Source: an uncultured Prevotellaceae bacterium
Lineage (GTDB): Bacteria; Bacteroidota; Bacteroidia; Bacteroidales; Bacteroidaceae
Direction: 5' to 3'
Assembly: GCA_902799905.1 (NCBI GenBank)
Contig: CADCCB010000007.1
Coordinates: 37,702 to 101,701, forward strand
Length of the DNA: 64,000 nucleotides
Shown: positions 1 to 14,079 of the stretch, piece by piece
Numbering within the stretch: position 1 is the first letter of the stretch
How the letters are laid out: the number at the start of each line of letters is the position of its first letter
Notes under the pieces: model-generated
Seen by the model: only the letters and a program-made list of their open reading frames with translations
Told to the model about the DNA's origin: nothing
Databases searched by the model: none
Program-made: the position numbers and the translations under genes

Positions 1-521
1 ACATTGTCCGCTCGACTCGGTACAGCACAGCATATTGTCCACCATCACACGCTCATCGTAGTTCTCCAGGCAACGCTGGTTCAGCGTCAGTTCCTCATAG
101 GTGACATACGACGGTGATATCAATCGGTAACTCAGCCAAGGGTCGATGCTGTCGGGCGACACATGAAAGGCGAACGGCTTGAAGCGTGTCCACTCCTCAC
201 CATGACGGGCATAGACCTCTACGGTGATGTCGTGCCCCTTCGCCTTCTCTGCCAGAGCATGCCAGTCATCCAGGTCGGGCTGCACCTTCTCGCCGCCACA
301 TATCATCTCCTCATCGCCATACGACAGTCGGGCCACCACCTCATCAGCCTCCTGATCCATTTGGAAGGTCAGCGGAGCAATGTTGACGGGAATGGTCACA
401 TCGGTATAGTCAGGATAGATGGCGGGTGTCTCATCCTTCTGTGTGTAGGTCTCGGGCACACTGGTCTGACAGGCCGTCAGCGCAAGTGCTGCCACTATAA
501 TATATAAAAAGTGCCTCTTCA

Positions 522-522
<1 letters not shown>
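1..522 (-). CDS. Partial secreted lipoprotein, TolB-like / cytochrome-biogenesis-annotated family
   Basis: This gene starts inside the window and runs off its left edge, so only the N-terminal 174 codons are present. The protein opens with a lipoprotein signal peptide: basic MKRH, a hydrophobic stretch and the lipobox LTAC with the lipidated cysteine at residue 18. Cysteines cluster near the cut end (LCC and GQC). From memory, similar Bacteroidales proteins are annotated as TolB-like or cytochrome c biogenesis lipoproteins; their function is not established. Its ATG shares one base with the stop codon of the upstream DUF6057 gene (TGATG), so the two are translationally coupled and probably act together at the cell envelope. 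The missing C-terminus prevents a firmer call. Confidence 0.7.
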
Positions 523-6532
<6,010 letters not shown>

Positions 6533-6574
6533 AAAAGGAATGGTTACGACAGCAGCGATGAGAGCCTTGTGAGT

Positions 6575-7741
6575 TCATAACTCAGCCACAAAGGCATCGA
6601 TGGCCTCCTCCGTGAAGTGCTGCATCACCACCACATGAGCCAGTTTGCCTCCGAAACGTGGGTCCTCGTTCTGCGCCAACTGATACTTATGAGCCAGTTC
6701 CGGCGATGGGCAGCGCATGAAGACTGTGTTGCTGTATTCGTTCACCCACGCTGGATAGCCTGCCTTGTCGAGTTGCTGCTTCAGATAGGCCGTCAACTCC
6801 ATGATGCGACGGGCCTGGCGCCCCCACTCTTCGGCACCCACTTTCTGGACTACCCACCAGAACTTGAGCGGCTGGATGGGGTCGCGCGAACAGTTGATCA
6901 TGCGCATGTTCTTATTCAGATAAGGTACGTCGAAGTCGGCCTGGTTGTCGTACACCTCACGCGTGCAGATGAAAAGTCCGCAGGGCGAGTCGATGCCGAA
7001 GAACTTATGGCCGCTGACGGCAATCGAGTCAAAGCCCATTGTCCGACTGCTCACCAAATGGCGGTGCTCCGTAAACGGCAGATAGCCGCCAAAGAGGGCT
7101 GCATCGACATGGCGATAGACGGCAGGCAACTCGGGATGACGGCGGAGCACGGCGTTGAGCGCGGGCATATCGTCGATGGCGCCTTTGAAGGTAGAACCGC
7201 AGGCAAAGACAACGAGTGCCGGACGCGACGTGTCGAGTTGCTGTTCCAATTCCTCTGGTATCATGCGTCCCATGATGTCGCTCTTCACCAGACGTGTCTC
7301 CAGGTTCTGCAGGTGGGCCAGACGCATGTTCGAGTAGTGGGCCTCGTCACTCACATAGAGTACGGGGGCCTGCCCTGTCTGATGCTTCAGGTAGTTGGCG
7401 CCGAAATAAATGCCGTGGTTGTTGCCGTCGGAGCCGCTATGGGTAATGAGACCCCATCGGTTGTCATCATCGAAATCGTAGAGTGGTGCGAAGAACTCGA
7501 TGACCTCGCGTTCGAACACTTGTGATGACACCTCCCAAGGTGTGTCGGTAAAGGGGTCTCCGGCATTGTTCAGGTTCATGAGGTTGATGCCTGCATGATA
7601 ATACCACTCATAGAATTCGCCCAACGGCGACACCTCGTTAAAGGGGTAGCCAAAATACTTGGGGAGCGTCTCGCGCCATATCTCTGTCCATTCGTCCAGT
7701 TTGGGGTATCCTGAGGTGACCTTTAATTGTTCTTGTTTCAT
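6575..7741 (-). CDS. PLP-dependent histidine decarboxylase homologue
   Basis: This 388-residue group II PLP decarboxylase has the Schiff-base lysine in SGHKFFG (K246), the cofactor aspartate in HVDAALFGG and the motif KGAIDDM. The middle of the protein (THSGSDGNN, FDSIAVSGHK) and its length match bacterial PLP histidine decarboxylases of the Morganella/Klebsiella type as remembered. The reaction would be histidine to histamine plus CO2 in the cytosol, which also consumes a proton. No antiporter gene is adjacent, so substrate specificity is inferred only; a related amino acid could be used. It is monocistronic and converges on the phytase-like gene. Confidence 0.75.
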   Translation of the reverse strand: MKQEQLKVTSGYPKLDEWTEIWRETLPKYFGYPFNEVSPLGEFYEWYYHAGINLMNLNNAGDPFTDTPWEVSSQVFEREVIEFFAPLYDFDDDNRWGLITHSGSDGNNHGIYFGANYLKHQTGQAPVLYVSDEAHYSNMRLAHLQNLETRLVKSDIMGRMIPEELEQQLDTSRPALVVFACGSTFKGAIDDMPALNAVLRRHPELPAVYRHVDAALFGGYLPFTEHRHLVSSRTMGFDSIAVSGHKFFGIDSPCGLFICTREVYDNQADFDVPYLNKNMRMINCSRDPIQPLKFWWVVQKVGAEEWGRQARRIMELTAYLKQQLDKAGYPAWVNEYSNTVFMRCPSPELAHKYQLAQNEDPRFGGKLAHVVVMQHFTEEAIDAFVAEL

Positions 7742-7784
7742 ATCTAGTTTTTTATATCATCAGTTTCACGCGGAAAAAGTGCTT

Positions 7785-7793
7785 GCAAAATTA
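7785..7793 (-). promoter_or_regulatory. -7 element of the histidine decarboxylase gene
   Basis: TAATTTTGC on the minus strand, 44 nt before the ATG. A well-spaced TTTG box is not obvious. Confidence 0.55.
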
Positions 7794-7861
7794 CAACTTT
7801 TTTAGCAAATAACTGTCCATTTGTTTAAGTTTAACGTAATTTCCAGTATAAAATGCTATAG

Positions 7862-7940
7862 TCGGCTGCTGGTCATGGAGCGATAGGTGCGCCTACCAGA
7901 CCGCTACATGGGCATACTGCGCAACGGGTTCCATCAGTAA
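7862..7940 (+). pseudogene. Decayed fragment of a second phytase-like esterase gene
   Basis: Translated in frame, this stretch reads RLLVMER, stop, VRLP, then DRYMGILRNGF and a stop. The first part matches RLLVMERQVRIP of the intact gene at 5624-6532 and the second matches its C-terminal DRYKGVLRDWF. One CAG codon has become TAG, and the roughly 70 codons between the two blocks are missing. It is the collapsed remnant of a paralogue, directly left of the inverted-repeat element. Confidence 0.8.
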
Positions 7941-7943
7941 TCC

Positions 7944-8070
7944 CTCCCATCCTCCCATTAGGGGGCTGAAAGCCCGATATACAAAGGGCTTGAGGAACGG
8001 GAGGGACGATGAAAAAGGGTCCCGTCACCCTCCCGTTTTTCGCTCCGATACTCCCTTACTGGATTTCGTT
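7944..8070 (+). repeat. Left inverted-repeat arm of the VapE element
   Basis: This arm matches the reverse complement of 9461-9580 over its whole length with small gaps; by eye about 60 of the 70 central positions agree. Inside it AACGGGAGGG and CCCTCCCGTT form their own hairpin around AAAGGGTCCCGT. It lies before the promoter of the ATPase gene. Confidence 0.85.
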
Positions 8071-8133
8071 AAATTCAAGTGTTAAAATAGAAACTTTTTG
8101 GATAAAGAACTTGCAAACCGCACTTTTTTTTTG

Positions 8134-8142
8134 TATCTTTGC
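8134..8142 (+). promoter_or_regulatory. -7 element of the VapE-type gene
   Basis: TATCTTTGC, 89 nt before the ATG and inside the element bounded by the inverted repeats, so the gene carries its own promoter. Confidence 0.65.
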
Positions 8143-8230
8143 AGTTGGTAATCGGATGACATGGATAACGCGAAAAACACCATGAAAAACATGCCGAACC
8201 TATGAAATCATTAACTATAAAACTTTAACT

Positions 8231-9457
8231 ATGGACAAAAAATCCTTGGTGGCGAATGGGCTGCCCCTAAATGCCCGAACTGAGAGCATGCTCATCATTG
8301 AGCAGTTCCTTAACGAAAAGTACCTCTTCCGACGTAATGTGCTCAACGGAAAGGTGGAGTTCAAATCGAAAAGCGACGAGGATGGCGCCTTCCGTCCCTT
8401 GACGGCAGAGGCACTGAACAGCATCATCATCTGTGCCCTTCGCGAAGGACTGGGCGAAGAGTGCAATCCAAAGGCCGACATCGCCATGTTTGTCAACTCT
8501 GAAGAGGTGCCTGTGTTCAATCCTGTTGCTGAGTTCCTGAAGGACTTGCCCCAGTGGGACGGTCAGAACCATGTGGCACGTCTCTTCTCTCGACTGCCAG
8601 GCATCAGCACGGAGCAGCACGGCTACCTTGCCTGCTGGCTGCGCTCGACGGTGGCCCATTGGCTGCAGATGGACACGCTACATGGCAACGAAGTTGTACC
8701 AGTACTGATTGGGGCTCAGGGCTGCGGCAAGACCACCTTCCTGCGCCGCCTGCTGCCTCCGACTCTGCGAGAGTATTATCTGGATCATCTGAACCTGTCG
8801 AATAAGTTCGACAAGGAGATGGCGCTAACTAACAATCTGCTGGTCAATCTGGACGAACTGGAGGCCATCCGCCCCAGCCAGCATGCTGCGCTGAAGCAGA
8901 CCCTCTCTAAGAACAAGGTGAACGGGCGCCCCATCTTCGGCAAGACTCAGAACGACCGCCCACGCTATGCCTCGTTTGTGTCAACAACAAACAATCCGCA
9001 TCCGCTGACTGACGTGACTGGCAGCCGACGATATATCTGCCTCTCGACACCCAAGGGACAACTGATCGATAATACGGGCTGCATCGACTACGAGCAGTTG
9101 TATGCTCAGGTACTGCATGAGATTCAGGTACTGCAGTCGCCCTACTGGTTCAACAATCAGGAGGTGGAACGTATTCAGCAACTGAACCTGAACTACATGC
9201 AGCAGAAGGACATTTCCGAGATGGTGCAGGTCTGTTTTCGTAAACCCAATGAGGGTGAGAAGGTGAAGTCGCTCAACACCACAGAAATTCTAGGTATCAT
9301 CCGCGACGAGTACCCCAATGTGGTTATCTCGATGAAGACGAAGGCCGAATTGGGGCGCATCCTTGTCGGCCTCAACTACGAACGCAAGGAGCATAGCCAC
9401 GTGGCTTACTACAAGGCCGTTCCCTTGAAAGTCCGCCAGGATTTCAAGGCAGCATGA
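8231..9457 (+). CDS. VapE-type P-loop ATPase with DUF3874 tail
   Basis: The 408-residue protein carries a virulence-associated-E ATPase domain. Walker A is GAQGCGKTTF (about residues 160-169), a Walker B-like acidic segment is LLVNLDELEAI, and a sensor-like segment is FVSTTNNPHPLTD; a winged-helix-like C-terminal region follows that matches DUF3874. Such proteins are superfamily 3-like helicases or ATPases related to phage and plasmid replication proteins and are scattered through Bacteroidales genomes. The gene stands alone. It has its own promoter and is enclosed by inverted repeats of about 120 bp, so it looks like the cargo or the engine of a small mobile unit. No primase domain or nuclease is visible. 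Confidence 0.8.
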   Translation: MDKKSLVANGLPLNARTESMLIIEQFLNEKYLFRRNVLNGKVEFKSKSDEDGAFRPLTAEALNSIIICALREGLGEECNPKADIAMFVNSEEVPVFNPVAEFLKDLPQWDGQNHVARLFSRLPGISTEQHGYLACWLRSTVAHWLQMDTLHGNEVVPVLIGAQGCGKTTFLRRLLPPTLREYYLDHLNLSNKFDKEMALTNNLLVNLDELEAIRPSQHAALKQTLSKNKVNGRPIFGKTQNDRPRYASFVSTTNNPHPLTDVTGSRRYICLSTPKGQLIDNTGCIDYEQLYAQVLHEIQVLQSPYWFNNQEVERIQQLNLNYMQQKDISEMVQVCFRKPNEGEKVKSLNTTEILGIIRDEYPNVVISMKTKAELGRILVGLNYERKEHSHVAYYKAVPLKVRQDFKAA

Positions 9458-9460
9458 GCA

Positions 9461-9580
9461 ACGAAGAGGGAGTGCTGATGCGAAAAAACGGGAGGGATAC
9501 GGGACCCTTTTCCCTTATCCCTCCCGTTCGTCAAACCCTTTGTACATCGGCATTTCATCCCTGTTACGGGAGGAAGGGAG
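9461..9580 (-). repeat. Right inverted-repeat arm of the VapE element
   Basis: This arm is the partner of 7944-8070 in opposite orientation and begins just after the ATPase stop codon. It contains its own hairpin (AACGGGAGGG ... CCCTCCCGTT), which could also terminate transcription of the ATPase gene. Confidence 0.85.
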
Positions 9581-9630
9581 TAAAAAATTGATTACGTTGC
9601 ATATTTCCAGGAAAGAGGCTTCTCTTTAGC

Positions 9631-9870
9631 AGTTTGAACGCTCCAAACTGGCACTTTGAACGCTCCAAACTGCCGTTCGGAACGCTGCAAACAACCATCG
9701 GAAAGGCAGTAAAGTATGCTTACCACGACTCCTTCCGATGCTTCCTTACAGGGGTAAAGTCCTATCGGAAGGAGCGTAAAGTCCTATCGGAAGGAGCGTA
9801 AAGTCCTATTGGAAGTAACCGTACAGAGCATCGGAACACCCATAAACTCATAGGAATACATTCTTAACAG
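9631..9870. repeat. 22-bp-period degenerate repeat array A
   Basis: About eleven units follow one another at exactly 22 bp. The first two share TTTGAACGCTCCAAACTG, a palindrome. Later units carry ATCGGAAGGAGCGTAAAGTC, with two almost identical copies at 9755-9798. One unit (about 9719-9740) is inverted. The core TCGGAA stays in phase through most of the array. There is no fixed repeat plus variable spacer, so it is not a CRISPR array. No gene lies here. Confidence 0.85.
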
Positions 9871-9915
9871 CATGAAATGAATTCTCCTATATAGTTTCAT
9901 TTATACTATAATATT

Positions 9916-10440
9916 TCATTTTGAGTCTACTCTGCCTACCGTCAATTTCATATAATCTCCAAAGGTAGCCAGTTTTTGGATATTCTCAGGAACTGGCTCA
10001 CCTATACTGTTAAGGTTCTGCTCAAGTTGATTGACGTACTTCGCTATTGACTCTGCTTTTAGTTTCTCTAACATGAATTCCTGACCTCTAGTCATCTCAA
10101 GCCTTTTCTCAAGTTCATCAACAAACTGGTCTATCATGATATCACGTACTTCTTCCCGACGTCCCATTATGAGTAGTCTTCTACATGTTTTATCAATATC
10201 ACTTCCATAGGAGAAATCCACAATTTTCTTTTTTAACAGCGCGACATGGTTTGTCATAATCCATATTTTGAAGAACAGGATGATCTCCAAGATACCAGCA
10301 ACAATCATCACGATACTCAGGAAGGTGAACGTGTCAGAGATATCACTCCCTGAAGAATAAGCGAATGTGTTCAATGAACACACTGCAAAGATACAACAAA
10401 TTCCACAAATAGCCATCCTTTTTCTTGAAAAATCTTCCAA
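9916..10440 (-). CDS. Hypothetical protein with two membrane segments and a helical C-terminus
   Basis: I do not recognise this 174-residue protein. Two hydrophobic segments lie at about residues 8-28 and 38-62. A charged, probably coiled-coil cytoplasmic part follows, rich in Glu, Lys and Arg. The DNA is more A+T-rich than its neighbours, fitting acquired DNA. An in-frame TATCTTTGC (minus strand, 10393-10385) falls inside codons 16-19 and is followed by the palindrome GTGTTCA-A-TGAACAC (10381-10367). If that is the promoter, translation would start at Met45 and the protein would have about 130 residues with one membrane segment. Confidence 0.55.
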   Translation of the reverse strand: MEDFSRKRMAICGICCIFAVCSLNTFAYSSGSDISDTFTFLSIVMIVAGILEIILFFKIWIMTNHVALLKKKIVDFSYGSDIDKTCRRLLIMGRREEVRDIMIDQFVDELEKRLEMTRGQEFMLEKLKAESIAKYVNQLEQNLNSIGEPVPENIQKLATFGDYMKLTVGRVDSK

Positions 10441-10525
10441 AAAAGTTCTATTCAGGTCGAACTATGGATAATCCTCATCTTACAGGGAGAGCTATCAGAA
10501 AATGAAAAGAAAAGTTGACCTTACT

Positions 10526-10557
10526 TTTGCATATCCCTCGTTTTTTTGTAACTTTGC
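10526..10557 (+). promoter_or_regulatory. Promoter of the HUH transposase-like gene
   Basis: TTTG (10526-10529), 19 nt, then TAACTTTGC (10549-10557), only 8 nt before the chosen ATG. It decides the start at 10565 over the upstream in-frame ATG at 10502. Confidence 0.7.
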
Positions 10558-10564
10558 CTGCGAA

Positions 10565-11740
10565 ATGATGACATCGGCTTATCGACCGCGTAATGCGGGG
10601 CATGACTACTATGGACGCGGCACTTACCTCATCACATTGGTGGTAAGTGGACGCGAACAGTTGCTATCGCACTTTTCGGATCCACCAGAAAGCGGTGGGC
10701 AAGCGTATGACCAAGCACTCACGCTCACTCCTCTGGGCGAGGCCGTGGAGCAGGCATGGCTGAGGATACCCGAGGCGAGCATCGCTCATGGGAACCACGT
10801 CGTGGTGCATGCTAGCGTGTGTATGCCCGACCACTTTCATGGTGTGATAGAGGTGCTGGAGCCTATGGAGTGGAGCCTTGGCGACATCATTCAGGCCTTC
10901 AAGGCCGTTTGCACCAGCCATTGGCAGAGGCAGCAGGGATTGGGGGCATCTGTGAATCGCCCGATATCGGTCGATTTGGAGGAGGCCGGCGTGCCGGATT
11001 GGCTGCGCGAGAAGGCGCTACATCATGACAACGAGGGGGCGCTGATACGGAGCCTGTCGAAGAAACAACGGCAGGAGTACTACGCCTTTGTAGGCAGGAG
11101 CCAGCAACCGCTTTTCGACGACAACTACGATGACACGGTGTGTCTGGACGACCGCCACCGTGAGGCCATGATAGCCTATGTTCACGACAACCCTCGACGA
11201 GCGCTCTTGCGCAAGAGGCTGCCCGACGTGATGCGTCGCTGTCTGCACGTGCGTATCGGAAACCGCAGTTATGGTGCTTTCGGCAACCTGTTTCTGCTGC
11301 GATGGGCACGAAAGATACAGGTGGAGTGTCATCGCCGTCATCCAGTCAGCGGCCTGCCGTACGAAGAGACTGCCGACTACGCCAAGGTTCGTCGAAAGTG
11401 GGAGGTGGCTATTCAGGAAGGCTGTACTGTCATAGTGACTCCTGGCATCTCGGGTGGTGAGCGGCTGATGAAAGACTTATGCCTGGAGAAAGGCTTTCCG
11501 CTGATACATCTGCAGAAGGAGCCTATCGGTGCCTACTGGAAACCTGAACGGCGACGCTTTGATGCATGCGCCAACGGCAGTCTGCTGATTCTGGCCCCGT
11601 GGGACCTCGATATGATGGAAGACGTAGGCGGTGTGCCGGCAGAGAGCGATTATAGTCGCTTTCACAACCTGAACAAGTTGGCGGCTGAGATATGTGCTTT
11701 CTATGGCGAGGCAAAGATCCTTGTAGGAAACAGACTATAA
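10565..11740 (+). CDS. REP-associated tyrosine transposase-like (HUH) protein with extra C-terminal domain
   Basis: The N-terminal half is a Y1/HUH single-strand transposase domain of the REP-associated type: YLITLVV strand, the metal-binding MPDHFHG motif (residues 87-93) and the catalytic-tyrosine region YVHDNPRRA (Y205). Family members usually end soon after this point. Here about 125 further residues follow, with VIVTPGISGGE, a long helix, and a terminal GSLLILAPWD segment. That pattern recalls the Rossmann-like DprA/Smf or LOG-type nucleotide-binding folds. Such enzymes nick hairpin DNA. The gene is solitary, has its own promoter and ends at a strong terminator. No flanking insertion-sequence ends were identified, so it may be a domesticated transposase. 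Confidence 0.8.
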   Translation: MMTSAYRPRNAGHDYYGRGTYLITLVVSGREQLLSHFSDPPESGGQAYDQALTLTPLGEAVEQAWLRIPEASIAHGNHVVVHASVCMPDHFHGVIEVLEPMEWSLGDIIQAFKAVCTSHWQRQQGLGASVNRPISVDLEEAGVPDWLREKALHHDNEGALIRSLSKKQRQEYYAFVGRSQQPLFDDNYDDTVCLDDRHREAMIAYVHDNPRRALLRKRLPDVMRRCLHVRIGNRSYGAFGNLFLLRWARKIQVECHRRHPVSGLPYEETADYAKVRRKWEVAIQEGCTVIVTPGISGGERLMKDLCLEKGFPLIHLQKEPIGAYWKPERRRFDACANGSLLILAPWDLDMMEDVGGVPAESDYSRFHNLNKLAAEICAFYGEAKILVGNRL

Positions 11741-11744
11741 CAAG

Positions 11745-11790
11745 ACAATGGGCAGCCACCTTAAGAGTGACTGCCCATTTATGTTTTCAG
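11745..11790. terminator. Bidirectional terminator between transposase-like gene and ppiD-like gene
   Basis: AATGGGCAG (11747-11755) pairs with CTGCCCATT (11771-11779) around a 15-nt loop, followed by a short T-rich stretch on the plus strand. Confidence 0.75.
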
Positions 11791-11815
11791 TAATTCTATT
11801 CCTAAAGACGCGGGA

Positions 11816-13987
11816 TTAGAAGAAGTTGTAGCGGAAATCCTGCACCTTGATAGTATGCATGAGATCCTGATTGGCGATGCTCATAACCTGACGGACGGCC
11901 TGCTGACGAAGCATCTCCTCCTGGTTCTTAGCGTCGAACTGCACGCCCTGACGCGTCTGACGGTCGAGTACCTGGAACATGTAGGCAGCCTGCAGACCCT
12001 TGACGGGAGCCTTGCTGAACTGGCCCTTCTCCGTTGCTGAGACGGCGCCGCTCAAAGCGGGCTCCATGGTGCCGAGGCTACGGATGGAGGCGGGAGCAGC
12101 GAAGGTGATGAGATCGACGGTATCAACCTGTGCACCAGCGTTCTTGGCAGCATCGATGCTATTGACACCATTGAACTTCTCGGCAAGTTTGGTGAACTTC
12201 TTGTCGCGGATAACCATCTGTTTGAGTTCCTCACGCTTGCTGTTGATGTCAGCATATCCCTCGGGAGTAACCTTCTGAAGACCTACGACGAGCAGATAGT
12301 CGCCATTGCCACAACGCATCACCTCAGAGAGGTCACCCTCGTCGGCCTGGCCGAAAGCCCACTTAACGGCATCGTGACTGCCCTGCAGGTTAGCAATATT
12401 ATGGTTACCTGCGGTCAACTGGCGGTCGAGCACGGTATAACCATATTCTGCAGCCTTGGCAGCAAGTCCGTCCACATTCTGACTCTCGCTGACAAACTGG
12501 CTGAACTGGTTGTAAGCCTGTGTATGGGTATCGGTAGAGTAGTTGATGGTACGCTTAACGACAGCCACATCGTACTTGGTAACCATAGCACGACGGTCGG
12601 TGACCTGGACGACCATATTGCCCTGTGAGAGTTTCAGGTTCTTCAACTCACCCGTAGCAGCAGAGAAGAGCGTGGAGAACAACTGGCGGTTGTCCATATC
12701 GATGCTCTGCATGCTCTGATAGTTGGCTGAGGTGATCCAGTTCTTGGCACCAGTCTGACCATACTTCTTGGCAATGCTATCAAAGACGGCGCCAGCCTTG
12801 ATGGCCTGATAGATGCTGTCTGCCATCTTCTCAGAGGCAGTGGGATCGAGACCCATCAGGGCGATGGCACGGAACTCGACAGAGTCGGGAGCCTGCACCT
12901 TGTTGAGCAGTTTCACCACGTTGAAGGTGTTGTCGCCTGCTGTCTCGAAAGGCTCAGAGACCTGACCTACCGACATAGAATCGACGCGTGCGGCAATATC
13001 GTAAGACATGGCTGAACGAGTGACAGGCAGTCCGACATAGGGAACCTGCGACTGAGAGGCACGCACCACTTCGGCAGCAGTCAGGCTGTCTTTGTTAAAG
13101 GAAGCGTAAGCCTCACCCATGATCTCCATCAGTTTGTCACGGTCTTGCTGTGAGGGAAGCACCTGATAGGCAACATACTTCACGTCACGAGTCTCCTCAT
13201 AGGTCTTGAAGGCGGGCTTCATCTCGTTGTACTTATCCTTCAGGTCAGCATCGCTCACCTCGATATCGTTATCGTTGACAGAGGCATAAGGCAGAGATGC
13301 CAGCAGCACCTTGCTCTCGACATTGGCGCCATCGAAAGCGGCCTTGGCCGAAACGGGGTTAGAAGCGATACAGCCAGTAAGAAGAGCCTGATACTTGTCC
13401 AACAGCAACTGCTGGCGGAGCAGTTTCTCAGCGAGAGGCCAACAACGCTCAAGCAGTTCCGACTGCTCGAGGGCCTGCTGACGCTCTTCCATCGTATTAG
13501 CCTGCTGAGCGGCCTGCTTCAGATACTCACGGGCCGTGTTGACCTGCGTATAATCGAAGCGTCCAGTCTGTTGATTGACGAACTCACCAATCAGGGGAAC
13601 CTGACGCAGCGAGGGGTGTGTACCCTCGGCAAGCACGTTCTTAAGTTCCTCGTCAGTCACCATCAGGCCGAGTTCTGCTGCCTCTTTCTCGATGGCTTTG
13701 TTGCGAAGATAGTTGTTCCAGATGTAATCGCGGAGATTATTCAACGCGTCTTCCTTGAGATCACCTTGTCCCTGCAACTTCAGTAACTGCTGATACTCCT
13801 CGACGAGTTGAGTGAAATCGTTGATGTCAACTTTCTCGCCGTCGACGATACCTGCCGTGCGACTGTCCATCATTTTTTTCTTACCTAATGTTTCGAATGC
13901 CGTCTCGGCGATGAAGCCGAGCAGTGCGATTGCCAGAATGGTGATGAGGACGGGGCCCCAACTTCTGATTTTTCCAATTGCTGCCAT
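11816..13987 (-). CDS. ppiD: PpiD/SurA-type peptidylprolyl isomerase, inner-membrane anchored
   Basis: The 723-residue protein begins with a single membrane anchor (VLITILAIALLGFIAETAF). A SurA-like N-terminal chaperone region with the DGEKVDINDF start, central parvulin-like domains and a C-terminal helical region follow. This is the PpiD arrangement, which assists folding of outer-membrane proteins in the periplasm. The length is usual for Bacteroidales members. Its own -7 element (TAACTTTG, minus strand 14050-14043) separates it from the upstream gldE-lptC pair, though read-through is possible. The strand, the terminator and the anchor leave little doubt; whether isomerase activity is retained cannot be judged. 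Confidence 0.85.
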   Translation of the reverse strand: MAAIGKIRSWGPVLITILAIALLGFIAETAFETLGKKKMMDSRTAGIVDGEKVDINDFTQLVEEYQQLLKLQGQGDLKEDALNNLRDYIWNNYLRNKAIEKEAAELGLMVTDEELKNVLAEGTHPSLRQVPLIGEFVNQQTGRFDYTQVNTAREYLKQAAQQANTMEERQQALEQSELLERCWPLAEKLLRQQLLLDKYQALLTGCIASNPVSAKAAFDGANVESKVLLASLPYASVNDNDIEVSDADLKDKYNEMKPAFKTYEETRDVKYVAYQVLPSQQDRDKLMEIMGEAYASFNKDSLTAAEVVRASQSQVPYVGLPVTRSAMSYDIAARVDSMSVGQVSEPFETAGDNTFNVVKLLNKVQAPDSVEFRAIALMGLDPTASEKMADSIYQAIKAGAVFDSIAKKYGQTGAKNWITSANYQSMQSIDMDNRQLFSTLFSAATGELKNLKLSQGNMVVQVTDRRAMVTKYDVAVVKRTINYSTDTHTQAYNQFSQFVSESQNVDGLAAKAAEYGYTVLDRQLTAGNHNIANLQGSHDAVKWAFGQADEGDLSEVMRCGNGDYLLVVGLQKVTPEGYADINSKREELKQMVIRDKKFTKLAEKFNGVNSIDAAKNAGAQVDTVDLITFAAPASIRSLGTMEPALSGAVSATEKGQFSKAPVKGLQAAYMFQVLDRQTRQGVQFDAKNQEEMLRQQAVRQVMSIANQDLMHTIKVQDFRYNFF

Positions 13988-14079
13988 TTCTTTTTTGTTG
14001 TTTTTTATTTATTGTTTTTTCTGTTTTTTCAAATTCAGCCGACAAAGTTACTAAGATTTCTCGAATTAACCGAACTTTT

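Larger units (their letters stand above)
7944..9580. mobile_element. Putative 1.6-kb element: VapE ATPase gene between inverted repeats
   Basis: One promoter and one gene lie between two imperfect inverted repeats of about 120 bp whose ends read CTCCC and GGGAG. I see no clear target-site duplication: the left flank is AGTAATCC and the right flank TAAAAAATTG. A REP-associated-type transposase gene lies 1 kb to the right. Mobility is inferred from this architecture only. Confidence 0.5.

Noticed and set aside
6533-6574. Terminator between the phytase-like and decarboxylase genes
   Set aside because: No stem of useful length was found in the short convergent spacer.
6617-7525. 302-codon open frame opposite the histidine decarboxylase gene
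   Set aside because: Antisense shadow: the minus strand encodes all PLP-enzyme motifs in one frame.
9631-9870. CRISPR array
   Set aside because: Units abut without distinct spacers, vary along their length and are partly inverted; no cas genes are near.
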